A DNA stretch of 64,000 bases from Streptomyces sp. NBC_01142 (lineage in GTDB: Bacteria > Actinomycetota > Actinomycetes > Streptomycetales > Streptomycetaceae). Below the pieces are notes generated by a model. It made no database searches and had not been told where the DNA came from. It saw nothing but the letters and a program-made list of their open reading frames with translations. The stretch lies in contig NZ_JAPEOR010000002.1 in NCBI RefSeq assembly GCF_026341125.1, positions 2,244,501 through 2,308,500 on the forward strand, read 5' to 3'. How positions within the stretch are numbered: position 1 is the first letter of the stretch; every line of letters starts with the position of its first letter. Positions 33,618 to 41,476 of this stretch are shown in pieces. The translations under genes were made by a program, and so were the position numbers.

Positions 33618-33647
33618 GGCAATGCCTCCTCGCGACTGCGACCATGA

Positions 33648-33699
33648 CTGTTGGTCTATCTATTCACATCCTGACGCGCTGAATAGTTGTAGTCAACAG
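33648..33699. promoter_or_regulatory. Nested palindrome between hutU and the decarboxylase-like gene
   Basis: Two nearly concentric inverted repeats: CTGTTG (33648-33653) with CAACAG (33694-33699), and CTATTCA (33660-33666) with TGAATAG (33680-33686). Centre about 33673, 56 nt from hutU and 62 nt from the divergent start. Likely an operator shared by both directions, or a promoter-proximal hairpin. Confidence 0.6.
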
Positions 33700-33735
33700 C
33701 TGCGACGCCTCCTGCTGGATGATTGGCTGGCACAC

Positions 33736-35085
33736 ATGGCTTCAGACCGTCGGGATCAGGCCGTACGCGCGGCAGTGGAACAGGGGCTCCTGAGCGAGGA
33801 GCAGCCGGTCGCCGCCCTCCTGGACGTGGCCGGGATCCGCGCCTCCGCCGCCTGTCTGCGGGCCGCCTTCGCCGCCGTCACCGACGCCCCCGTACTGCAC
33901 GCCTTCGCCGTGAAGGCGGCTCCCCTCGTCCCCGTACTCGCACTGCTGGACGCCGAGGGCATCGGCGCGGAGGTCGCGAGTCCGGGCGAGCTGGCCCTGG
34001 CCCGCGCGGCCGGGGTGCGCCCGGACCGCATGGTCCTCGACTCCCCCGCCAAGACGCCCGCCGAGCTGCGTGAGGCTCTCGATCTGGGCATCGCCGTCAA
34101 CGCCGACAACCCGCAGGAGCTGGCGCGGATCGACGCCCTGGTCGGCACGGCGGACCCCGCCCCGCCGCTCGGCCTGCGCGTCAACCCGCAGGTCGGCGGC
34201 GGCTCCATCACCGCCCTGTCCACCGCCACCCCGACCTCCAAGTTCGGTGTCGCGCTGCGCGACGAGGGCGCCCGCGACTGGGTCGTCCGGGCATATCTCG
34301 ACCGCCCCTGGCTGACCCGGCTGCACACCCACTCCGGCTCCCAGGGCATACCGCTGACTCTCCTGGCACACGGCATCCGGGCGGTGTACGAGCTGGCCGA
34401 GGAGATCAACACGGCGGCCGGCCGCCAGCAGATCGACACCCTCGACATCGGCGGCGGCCTCCCGGTCAACTTCGCCTCCGACGAGCAGACCCCGACCTTC
34501 GCCGAGTACGCCGGCCTGCTGAAGGAGGAGGTGCCCGGGCTTTTCGACGGCCGCTACGGCCTGGTCACCGAGTTCGGCCGGTCCCTGCTCGCCAAGCACG
34601 GCCTGATCCTCGCCCGGGTCGAGTACTCCAAGAGCGCCGGCTCCCGCCCCATCGCGGTCACCCACGCCGGCGTCCAGGTCGCCACCCGCACGGTGTACGA
34701 CCCCGCCTCCTGGCCGCTGCGCATCGCCGCGTACGACGCCGAGGGCCGCCCCAAAGCCGGGCCCGACGTCGTGCAGGATGTCGCCGGACCTGCCTGCTTC
34801 GCGGGCGATCTGCTCGCCGAGAGCCGCTCGCTGCCACTGCTCCGGCCGGGCGATGTGATCGCGGCGCTCGACACCGGCGCGTACTACTTCTCGAGCCACT
34901 ACGGCTACAACAGCCTCCCCCGCCCCGGCGTCCACGGCTTTGTCACCGACGAAGGCCGTGCGGACGGCACTGCGGACGACGCGGAGGGGGCAGCCGTTCG
35001 GTTCATGACGGTACGGGCCCCGCAGCGCCTGGAGGAGATCGTCGCCGAGTCGGGGGGCGATTACCGGACCCGGCTGCTTCCATGA
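33736..35085 (+). CDS. PLP-dependent group IV decarboxylase-like protein (DapDC/ornithine fold)
   Basis: 449 aa, ATG at 33736; no clear ribosome site, but no better in-frame start. Alanine-racemase-type barrel: FAVKAAPLVPVLALL holds the PLP lysine, then LRVNPQVGGG, HTHSGSQGIPL, LDIGGGLPVNF and the second-domain ACFAGDLLAES (the Cys/Asp that would face the substrate) with DTGAYYFSSHYGYNSLPRP. It belongs to the diaminopimelate/arginine/carboxynorspermidine decarboxylase superfamily. It is not the housekeeping LysA (the canonical CESxD motif is changed). Substrate unknown; divergent from hutU. Confidence 0.82.
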   Translation: MASDRRDQAVRAAVEQGLLSEEQPVAALLDVAGIRASAACLRAAFAAVTDAPVLHAFAVKAAPLVPVLALLDAEGIGAEVASPGELALARAAGVRPDRMVLDSPAKTPAELREALDLGIAVNADNPQELARIDALVGTADPAPPLGLRVNPQVGGGSITALSTATPTSKFGVALRDEGARDWVVRAYLDRPWLTRLHTHSGSQGIPLTLLAHGIRAVYELAEEINTAAGRQQIDTLDIGGGLPVNFASDEQTPTFAEYAGLLKEEVPGLFDGRYGLVTEFGRSLLAKHGLILARVEYSKSAGSRPIAVTHAGVQVATRTVYDPASWPLRIAAYDAEGRPKAGPDVVQDVAGPACFAGDLLAESRSLPLLRPGDVIAALDTGAYYFSSHYGYNSLPRPGVHGFVTDEGRADGTADDAEGAAVRFMTVRAPQRLEEIVAESGGDYRTRLLP

Positions 35086-35089
35086 AGGC

Positions 35090-35557
35090 ATGGCCAACGA
35101 GAGCGTTGTCGTCGAGCGCCGCATCGAAGCCCCCGCGGAGGAGGTCTGGCGCGCCATGACCGACCTGGAGGGCATCCCGCGCATGCTCAGCGGCGTGGAC
35201 AAGGTGGAGGTCCTGTCCGAGGGCCCCTTCGGCGTCGGCACCCGCTGGCGCGAGACCCGCCGGATGCTGGGCAAGCAGGCCACCGAGGAAATGTATGTGA
35301 CGGCCAGCAAGCCACCGCTGACGTACGTGGTGGAGGCCGACTCGCACGGAACCCACTATGTGTCGGAGTTCGTCCTGCAGGCCGACGGGCCCGGGGCGAC
35401 CGTCGCACAGATGACCTTCTCCGCCACCCCGCCGCCCGGAGGCGCGGCCGGGCTGCTGGCCAGGATATTCGGGGGCCTCGGCGCGCGGGCGGTGAGCAAG
35501 GCGATCGCGAAGGACCTCGCTGACGTCGCGGCCGCGGTGGAGCGAAAGACCATGTGA
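35090..35557 (+). CDS. SRPBCC-family (START-like) protein
   Basis: 155 aa, ATG at 35090 with GAAGG upstream, 4 nt after the decarboxylase-like stop, so cotranscribed. Polyketide-cyclase/START-like fold: VERRIEAPAEEVWRAMTDLEGIPRML, GVGTRWRETRRM and a C-terminal long helix with LADVAAAVERK. Such folds bind hydrophobic ligands. There are no catalytic residues I can assign. Confidence 0.85.
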   Translation: MANESVVVERRIEAPAEEVWRAMTDLEGIPRMLSGVDKVEVLSEGPFGVGTRWRETRRMLGKQATEEMYVTASKPPLTYVVEADSHGTHYVSEFVLQADGPGATVAQMTFSATPPPGGAAGLLARIFGGLGARAVSKAIAKDLADVAAAVERKTM

Positions 35558-35778
35558 TCGGTACGGGCTGATCCGGGCTGATCCGTACGCAGTGCCGCAG
35601 GGGCCGGCTCACAGGCCGTCGAGGGCCGGCGAGAGCCGGCGAGGAACGGCGGCGGGGGGCATGCGCGGCCGGTCGCGTACACCGACCGCCGCACGCGCGG
35701 GCGCACGCGATCTCGCACGTATTCACCCGCGCCCCACCGGGCAGAAGTTTCCCCACACAGAACACCGGCGGAGGTCCC

Positions 35779-37137
35779 ATGACCACCACATCCGAAGCAC
35801 CAGAGGCCTCTGGCGACACCCCGCTCAAGCGGGCCATCGGGCCGAAGCTGCTGATCCTCTTCGTCATCGGCGACATCCTGGGCACCGGCATCTACGCCAC
35901 CACCGGCAAGGTGGCGGGGAAGGTCGGCGGCGCGCTCTGGCTGCCGTTCGTGATCGGCTTCGCCGTCGCACTCCTGACGGCCGCGTCGTACGTCGAGCTC
36001 GTCGGCAAGTACCCCAAGGCCGCCGGTGCCGCGCTCTACACCCAGAAGGCCTTCAAGGTCCCCTTCCTGACGTTCATCATCGCCTTCATGGTGATGTGCT
36101 CCGGGCTGTCGTCCGCGAGCGCGGCGGCCCGTGCCTTCAGCGGTGACTATCTGACCGAGTTCACCGATGCCGTGCCGCCGACGCTGATCGCGATCCTTTT
36201 CATCCTCGCCCTCGCCGCGCTCAATCTGCGCGGCGTCTCGGAGTCGGTGAAGACCAATGTCGTTCTGACGATCGTCGAGCTCTCGGGGCTGCTGGTCATC
36301 CTCGTCATCGGCGCGTACTCCGTGCTCGCGGGCGACGGGCAGGCGTCCCGGCTGGGCGAGTTCGAGGCGAGCGGCACCGGATTCGCACTGATGACCAGCA
36401 TCCTCGGGGCCACCGCGCTGGGCTTCTTCGCCTTCGTCGGATTCGAGGACTCGGTGAACATGGCCGAGGAGACCAAGGACCCGGCCCGCTCCTTCCCCAA
36501 GGCGATCTTCCTCGGTGTCGCCGTCACCGGCACCGTCTACGTCCTGGTCGCACTGGTCTCGTCGCTGCTCGTCGACTACCGGACGCTGGAGAAATCCAGC
36601 GGCCCGCTGCTGGAGGTCGTCAAGGCGGGCGGGCTGGACTTCCCGCCCAAACTCTTCTCGCTGATCGCGCTGTTCGCGGTGACCAACTCCGCGCTGATCA
36701 ACATCATGATGGCCTCACGGCTCTGTTACGGCATGGCCAACGAGCGCATCCTGCCGCGCGCCATGGGCAAAGTGCTCCCCCGCCGGCGTACGCCCGTCAC
36801 CGGGATCATCTTCGTCTCGGTCATCGCGATCGGGCTGGTGTCGACGGGCGAGATCGAAGGGCTCGGCGACACCACGGCGTTCCTGCTGCTGTGTGTCTTC
36901 GCGGTGGTCAACATCGCGGTACTGGTCCTGCGCAAGGACCCGGTCGAGCACGCCCACTTCCGTACGCCGACGGCCCTGCCCGTGCTCGGCGCGATCGCCG
37001 CACTGATCCTGGCGAGCCCGCTCGCCGACCGGGACGCGGAGGTGTACATCCGCGCGGGCATCCTCGTGCTGATCGGCATCGGGCTGTGGGCGGTCAACAA
37101 GCTGGTGCTGAAGGCGCGCCACGAGGAACTGCCCTGA
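35779..37137 (+). CDS. APC-family amino acid permease
   Basis: 452 aa, ATG at 35779 with GGAGG. About 12 transmembrane helices. Helix 1 has the unwound GDILGTGIYATTG motif of the APC superfamily, and FAFVGFEDSVNMAEETKDPARSFPKAI covers the conserved helix 6-7 region. It takes up amino acids or polyamines with protons across the plasma membrane. Substrate unknown; the position beside the hut and decarboxylase genes suggests histidine or a related amine (weak inference). A 221-nt gap precedes it. Confidence 0.9.
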   Translation: MTTTSEAPEASGDTPLKRAIGPKLLILFVIGDILGTGIYATTGKVAGKVGGALWLPFVIGFAVALLTAASYVELVGKYPKAAGAALYTQKAFKVPFLTFIIAFMVMCSGLSSASAAARAFSGDYLTEFTDAVPPTLIAILFILALAALNLRGVSESVKTNVVLTIVELSGLLVILVIGAYSVLAGDGQASRLGEFEASGTGFALMTSILGATALGFFAFVGFEDSVNMAEETKDPARSFPKAIFLGVAVTGTVYVLVALVSSLLVDYRTLEKSSGPLLEVVKAGGLDFPPKLFSLIALFAVTNSALINIMMASRLCYGMANERILPRAMGKVLPRRRTPVTGIIFVSVIAIGLVSTGEIEGLGDTTAFLLLCVFAVVNIAVLVLRKDPVEHAHFRTPTALPVLGAIAALILASPLADRDAEVYIRAGILVLIGIGLWAVNKLVLKARHEELP

Positions 37138-37158
37138 TCCCGAATTCCTGCGACGGTC

Positions 37159-37255
37159 CGCGGGCATGCCCGACTCCCGCGGGCATGCCCGACTCCCGCG
37201 GGCATGCCTGACTCCCCGCGAGCACGCCGGACCAATCGCGGGCATGCCGAACGAC
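37159..37255. repeat. 19-nt tandem repeat with GGGCATGCCC palindrome
   Basis: Three near-perfect 19-nt copies starting at 37159, 37178 and 37197 (CGCGGGCATGCCCGACTCC), then a degenerate fourth and a fifth partial copy to about 37255. Each has a GGGCATGCCC-type palindrome. It lies just past the permease stop and 170 nt before the roadblock cluster. Confidence 0.85.
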
Positions 37256-37424
37256 CCGGTCCTGATGCGCCAGGAACAGGTCATCCGGCAGCGGACTTTA
37301 TCGAGTGCGGGCATGTTCAGCTGGAAAATGCCAGAACTCCTCCCAACGCTGCACACGTTGCGTAATCTCCTCGTCACTGCCGCACACCAGTGCGCGGCAC
37401 ACCGAGGCGGGGAGGGGAGTCCGC

Positions 37425-37868
37425 GTGCCCGGAATCGACGAGTGTCTGCTGCAAGCCATGGTGGTGCCGGGGGCCCGGGGAGCCTCCATCGTGGACTGGA
37501 CCAGCGGGCTCGCGCTCGGCACCGTCGGGGAGACGCCCGGCGGTGACCACGAGGCGACTGCGGCGGAGACGGCCGAACTGGCCAGGATGGCCGCGGAGTA
37601 CGCCTCGTTCGCGCCCGACGACCCGGCCGGCCGGAACGACGGCAACAGCGGTGGCAGCGGTGGCAGTGCGAGCTCGGGCGCGGGCAAAGGACTGCCCGTC
37701 GAGGACCTCATCATCACCACACGCACCGGCTATCACGTGGTGCGCTTCGTGGAGACGACCTTCGACAGCAGTGTGTTCCTTCATCTGTGGCTCGACCGGG
37801 ACACGGGCAATCTCGCCCTGGCCCGGATGCGCCTCCAGGACCTCGCCGAGCGGCTGGTGCTGGGATGA
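37425..37868 (+). CDS. Roadblock/LC7-fold-like protein, with linker
   Basis: 147 aa from the GTG at 37425, which follows GGGGAGGGGAG. A paralogue of the protein at 39173-39547: both share a GAxxASxVDxxSGxALGT start, an EDxIITxxxxYHxxR middle and a LxLDxxxxNLALARxxL end. This copy has an extra Gly/Ser/Asn-rich linker (about 66-90). Predicted fold: small alpha/beta roadblock-like dimer without enzyme activity. First gene of a four-gene set, overlapping the next as ATGA. Roadblock proteins usually regulate small GTPases, but none is encoded here. Confidence 0.75.
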   Translation: MPGIDECLLQAMVVPGARGASIVDWTSGLALGTVGETPGGDHEATAAETAELARMAAEYASFAPDDPAGRNDGNSGGSGGSASSGAGKGLPVEDLIITTRTGYHVVRFVETTFDSSVFLHLWLDRDTGNLALARMRLQDLAERLVLG

Positions 37869-38638
37869 CCCCGGCGAGAGCGGCCGTCTCCCCGATGCTC
37901 GTCAGACTCGCGGACGAGCGGGCCACCGGTGTACTCGTCCGTGACCACGGTGCGCTCTATCTGGCCGACGGCCAGATCGTGCACGCCGAGAGTCCGGCGG
38001 CCCCCGGACTGGACATCCTGCTGACCGCGAACGGACGGCTGGCGCGCGAGGGCTGGGACGAGGCGGTCCAGCAGGCCGGCGCACGCCGCGAGGTGGCGCG
38101 CTTCCTGGTCGACAGCGGCCAAGTGGGCGACGGCGAACTGGAGATCTGCCATCTGGGCGCCCTCTTCGACGCCGCGTTCTTCGCCCTGGCACCGGGCAGC
38201 GGGCCGACCCGCTTCCGCTACGGGGTCGCCCACTGGATCGGCCGGGTGCGTTCGGTGCCCGCCGATGTCGTCGAACGCGAAGCCATACGGCGCCGCCAAC
38301 TGCTCGACTCCGTATGGCCCTACCCCGAGGTCGACACGGCACCGGTCGAGCGCCGTCCCACCACCCCCGGCCCGGCGGCCACCCGTCGCCAGCGGGCCCT
38401 GCTGGAGCTCGCCGACGGAGTACGCACCCCGGCTGACATCGCCAGGACGCTGGGCCGTCCCGCCTTCAACACCCTCATCGACGTACGGCGGTTGGCGGCG
38501 GCCGGGCTCGTCGGGACACCGGCCGAGCCTGCGGCGGCTGCCCCCCATCCGCTCCCGTCCTGGGTCTCGGAGTTCCCGGCCGACCCGGACATCGCCCTGT
38601 TACGCCGGCTCCGCGACGCTTTGGAGGCAAGCCTGTGA
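37865..38638 (+). CDS. DUF4388/PATAN-like regulator with TTA codon
   Basis: 257 aa, ATG at 37865 overlapping the upstream stop as ATGA. The N-terminal part (about 10-60) has the LADERATGVLVRDHGALYLADGQIVHAES pattern of DUF4388/PATAN domains, which mediate protein contacts in signalling and gliding-type systems. A helical middle is followed by a C-terminal winged-helix-like stretch (LLELADGVRTPADIARTLGRPAFNTLIDVRRLAAAGL), so it may bind DNA. An in-frame TTA at 38600-38602 makes full translation depend on bldA tRNA. The function is inferred from fold and context only. Confidence 0.72.
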   Translation: MTPARAAVSPMLVRLADERATGVLVRDHGALYLADGQIVHAESPAAPGLDILLTANGRLAREGWDEAVQQAGARREVARFLVDSGQVGDGELEICHLGALFDAAFFALAPGSGPTRFRYGVAHWIGRVRSVPADVVEREAIRRRQLLDSVWPYPEVDTAPVERRPTTPGPAATRRQRALLELADGVRTPADIARTLGRPAFNTLIDVRRLAAAGLVGTPAEPAAAAPHPLPSWVSEFPADPDIALLRRLRDALEASL

Positions 38639-38717
38639 CACCCCGCTGGACCCACCGGGCCTTGCGCACACCGTCATGAGGCGCGCTCTGAGGCTGCGCG
38701 CCGAGAGGAGACAGCTC

Positions 38718-39104
38718 ATGACGGCCGAGGCCGATGTGCTCGGTGAACTGAAGCGCCTGCGCGCCCGCGTGCCGCAGCTGACCGGCGCGCTCGCGGCCAG
38801 CGCCGACGGTCTGGTGCTGGCGACGGACACGACGGAGGCGGAGGGCGTCGCCGCGCTCACCGCCGCCGCCCTCGGTGTCGCCCTGCGGCTCACGGAGGCC
38901 ACCGGCCAGGGCGGGTTCCGGGAGCTGCTGGTGAGGGGCGACCGGGGTTATGTCGCGACCTATGCGGCAGGTTCCTCCGCCGTCCTCACCCTTCTGGCCG
39001 AGCCACGCATCAACGTGGGCCGGCTCCACCTCGAGGCCCGTCGCTCCAGCGCCCGTATCGGCGAGCTGGTCGACTCCGCCCTCGAACGACCGGAGAGCCC
39101 CTGA
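38718..39104 (+). CDS. Roadblock/LC7 domain protein (MglB/CvnB-like)
   Basis: 128 aa from the ATG at 38718, chosen because GAGAGGAG lies 7 nt upstream; an in-frame ATG at 38676 has no ribosome site. Single roadblock domain: [20 protein letters not shown], a helix with [16 protein letters not shown], then [42 protein letters not shown]. In MglB and CvnB such domains act as GTPase-activating or -binding subunits. Third gene of the cluster; the DUF742 and GTPase genes of a conservon are absent. Confidence 0.86.
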   Translation: MTAEADVLGELKRLRARVPQLTGALAASADGLVLATDTTEAEGVAALTAAALGVALRLTEATGQGGFRELLVRGDRGYVATYAAGSSAVLTLLAEPRINVGRLHLEARRSSARIGELVDSALERPESP

Positions 39105-39172
39105 CCATGGCTGCCAACCCCTCGACCACACCCGCACGAACACCCAACAGACGGAAAGGAAGTGCGCCTCTC

Positions 39173-39547
39173 ATGGCCAACACCGAAACAGCCCTCAAGG
39201 AAGCCACCACTGTCATTGAGGGCGCCCTCGGCGCCGCACTCGTCGACTACACCAGTGGCATGGCCCTCGGCACCATCGGCGGCGGCAAGGACCTCGACCT
39301 GACGGTGGCCGCGGCGGGAAACACCGATGTGGTCCGCGCCAAGGTCCGCACGATGGAACACCTCGGCCTCAAGGAAGACATCGAGGACATCTTGATCACG
39401 CTCGACTCCCAGTACCACCTGATCCGGCTCCTCAAGGGCCGTGGCACCAGCGGCCTGTTCCTCTACCTTGCGCTGGACAAACAACGCGCGAATCTCGCGA
39501 TGGCCCGGCACCAGCTCAGGAAGATCGAGGCAGATCTGGAGGTCTGA
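39173..39547 (+). CDS. Roadblock/LC7-fold-like protein
   Basis: 124 aa from the ATG at 39173 (GGAAAGGAAG upstream; an ATG at 39107 has none). Paralogue of the protein at 37425-37868, without the linker. Visible blocks: [54 protein letters not shown] and [23 protein letters not shown]. It is a compact roadblock-like fold and has no catalytic motif. Last gene of the cluster. Convergent with a membrane protein gene 8 nt away. Confidence 0.8.
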   Translation: MANTETALKEATTVIEGALGAALVDYTSGMALGTIGGGKDLDLTVAAAGNTDVVRAKVRTMEHLGLKEDIEDILITLDSQYHLIRLLKGRGTSGLFLYLALDKQRANLAMARHQLRKIEADLEV

Positions 39548-39554
39548 CGGTGGG

Positions 39555-40118
39555 TCAGCGGCGGCGCCGCGCCCCACCGGGCGCGGCGTCGCCGGCCGCG
39601 ATGCCCGTGCTGCGGTAGCCCTTGACCGGCTTGCCCACCGGGCCCTTCGTGGTCCAGTCGGTACGGATCCACAGCAGAGTCTGTGCGGCGAGCTCCCGGC
39701 GGCCGAGCCACCCGGCCTTGGCCCAGAGTCCCGCCCCGGCTCCGGCGAGCAGCGCACCGCCGGCACCGGGCAGTACGAAGGAACTGCCCACGGCGGCAAG
39801 GAAGGCACACAACAGCCACCATCGGCGGGCGCGCCGCCGGGCCCGCAAGGTCACCCGGCGGTCCTGGAGGAAGTCGGTGCGTGCGGCACGGGTGGCGCCG
39901 TCCGCCAGCGCCGCGTACCGGCCGCGGCGGGCCAGTGCGACCACGGCCGCCGTCACCAGGAAGAGCGCGGCCCCGGCCAGCAGCCCGATCCGGCGTCCGG
40001 TGAGCCCGGGGAGCAGCGCCCCGACGCCGGTGGCGAGAAGCCCCGACCACCACAGGGGCGCTGCCCCGGCCCGTACCACCACTGCCACTCTCGCCAGCGA
40101 CTGCGCCCCGCGCCCCAC
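39555..40118 (-). CDS. Integral membrane protein of unknown function
   Basis: 187 aa, GTG start at 40118 with GGAGGGGG upstream. Two hydrophobic hairpins: about 22-62 (PLWWSGLLATGVGALLPGL, GLLAGAALFLVTAAVVALA) and about 98-132 (WWLLCAFLAAVGSSFVL, AGGALLAGAGAGLWA). Arg-rich loops between them indicate cytoplasmic N- and C-termini. The C-terminal tail is basic. No family recognised. Convergent with the roadblock cluster. Confidence 0.7.
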   Translation of the reverse strand: MGRGAQSLARVAVVVRAGAAPLWWSGLLATGVGALLPGLTGRRIGLLAGAALFLVTAAVVALARRGRYAALADGATRAARTDFLQDRRVTLRARRRARRWWLLCAFLAAVGSSFVLPGAGGALLAGAGAGLWAKAGWLGRRELAAQTLLWIRTDWTTKGPVGKPVKGYRSTGIAAGDAAPGGARRRR

Positions 40119-40274
40119 GTCCGTACCCCCTCCGCAGATCCTTTTGGGCGCGGAGATTAGCGGCTGTTTCTGAGGCCCGCGTGAGAAAGCGCGAAATCAT
40201 CGGGGAATCAGGAGAATCACCGGTGGCCCGGACATCGAGCAGCCGGGCGCGATGCGGCCGGTCATCGGGCCCGG

Positions 40275-41111
40275 CTACTCGGCGAACAGGCCCCGTGCCG
40301 CCGCCCGGGCGTCGAACTCCTCCAGCCGCGCCTGCGCGTCCGGCAGGTCGTCGCACATCGCCTCCAGCAGCACCCGGCCCAGGAGCATCGGCGCACACGC
40401 CGTGTCGAAGGCCAGGCCCGTACCGACCGCCGCCGGGATCAGCAGGTCGCTGTGCCCGGCCACCGGCGCGAAGGCGGAGTCCGCGACCGTCACCACTTTC
40501 AGACCGGCCGACCGCGCATACGCCAGCGCCTCCACGACCTCCTTGGGATGGCGCGGCAGCGCGAAGCACAGCAGCGCGCTCGCGCCCGCCCGCCGGGCCG
40601 CGTCGATACGGTCGGCGAGCATCGTGCCGCCCTCGTCGAGCAGGCGTACGTCGGGGTGGACCTTGGCCGCGAAGTACGCGAAGCCGCGGGCCTGCGAGGA
40701 CGCGGCCCGCAGGCCGAGCACCGGGAGCGGGCGGGACGCGGCCAGCAGCCGGCCCGCGCGCTCGACCGGGGAGGGGTCGGCGAGCAGTTCGGACAGGTGG
40801 CGCAGGTTCTCGATCTCGGCCTGAACCGCCTGCTGGTACTCGTTGTACGCGTCCTGGCCCGCCTCGATCTCCGCGGGTGCGACCTCCCGCAGATGCTTGC
40901 GCAGCGCCGGGTAGCCGTCGAAGCCGAGCGCGACGGCGAAGCGGGTGACGGACGGCTGGCTGACCCCGGCGAGCTCGGCGAGTTCCACGCTGGACAGGAA
41001 CGGCACGTCACCGGCCCGGCGCACCATGCTGTGCGCGATGCGCCGCTGGGTGGGGGTGAGCCGGTGGCCCTCGAAGAGCTGCTGCAGCCGTGCGGCAGGG
41101 CTGTCGCTCAT
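40275..41111 (-). CDS. MurR/RpiR-family transcriptional regulator
   Basis: 278 aa. N-terminal HTH_6 domain: RLTPTQRRIAHSMVRRAGDVPFLSSVELAELAGVSQPSVTRFAVALGF. C-terminal SIS (sugar-isomerase) ligand domain: VLGLRAASSQARGFAYFAAKV, ALLCFALPRHPKEVVEAL, VVTVADSAFAPVAGHSDLLIP. RpiR regulators usually sense phosphosugars or related ligands and control nearby transport genes. The start overlaps the stop of a small gene upstream. Divergent from an ABC ATPase relic and an NCS1 permease, which are plausible targets. Confidence 0.9.
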   Translation of the reverse strand: MSDSPAARLQQLFEGHRLTPTQRRIAHSMVRRAGDVPFLSSVELAELAGVSQPSVTRFAVALGFDGYPALRKHLREVAPAEIEAGQDAYNEYQQAVQAEIENLRHLSELLADPSPVERAGRLLAASRPLPVLGLRAASSQARGFAYFAAKVHPDVRLLDEGGTMLADRIDAARRAGASALLCFALPRHPKEVVEALAYARSAGLKVVTVADSAFAPVAGHSDLLIPAAVGTGLAFDTACAPMLLGRVLLEAMCDDLPDAQARLEEFDARAAARGLFAE

Positions 41112-41338
41112 GCCATCCCCCTCATCAGATCGGTGAACCGGTCGAGCAGCGCTGCCGCCCCCGTCACATCATCGGTCAGCGACCGGTCGGCGAGCTCGTC
41201 TTCGAGGACACTCCCGGCCGGTTCGGAGGCCCGGCCCACCGGGAGCCCGGGGTCGGGCCGCAGCCGGGTGAGGGAGGGCTCGTCGAGGGCGAGGACCACG
41301 ACGCCGGTGGGCGAGTCCAGCATCTGGGACGACATCAT
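41108..41338 (-). CDS. Small acidic protein (76 aa) coupled to the RpiR regulator
   Basis: 76 aa. ATG at 41338 (a second ATG follows directly) with AGAAGGAGGGG upstream, a very strong ribosome site. Its stop overlaps the RpiR start as ATGA. A soluble, acidic, helical protein: LDSPTGVVVLALDEPSLTRL, then a C-terminal helix TGAALLDRFTDLMRG. No family recognised. The tight coupling suggests it is translated to work with, or to tune, the regulator. Confidence 0.7.
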   Translation of the reverse strand: MMSSQMLDSPTGVVVLALDEPSLTRLRPDPGLPVGRASEPAGSVLEDELADRSLTDDVTGAAALLDRFTDLMRGMA

Positions 41339-41412
41339 GCGCAAACCCCTCCTTCTCCGGACGGTCCGTCTTGCCTTCCGAGCATCCGTAACCAGCGATT
41401 CAGCCCGGGGCA

Positions 41413-41457
41413 TTGACAACTTATTCAGACACCAAGAACTCTGCATGACCATATGCA
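41413..41457 (+). promoter_or_regulatory. Promoter and palindrome upstream of the ABC ATPase relic
   Basis: TTGACA at 41413-41418, then after 16-17 nt an AGAACT-like -10 (41435-41440). A partial palindrome TGCATGACCATATGCA lies at 41442-41457. It sits in the divergent gap to the RpiR pair and may bind that regulator. Confidence 0.5.
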
Positions 41458-41476
41458 GCCGGGCAAGGGACAACTG

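Noticed and set aside
30673..33645. A 990-codon minus-strand frame across hutU and the M20 gene
   Set aside because: Its first 560 codons overlap hutU in another frame and are Arg/Pro-rich without motifs; only the last part (from GTG 31956) is a real gene.
37305..37424. Upstream start for the first roadblock-like gene (37305)
   Set aside because: The extra 40 residues are Cys/His/Ser-rich and unrelated to the paralogue, while GTG 37425 has a strong ribosome site.
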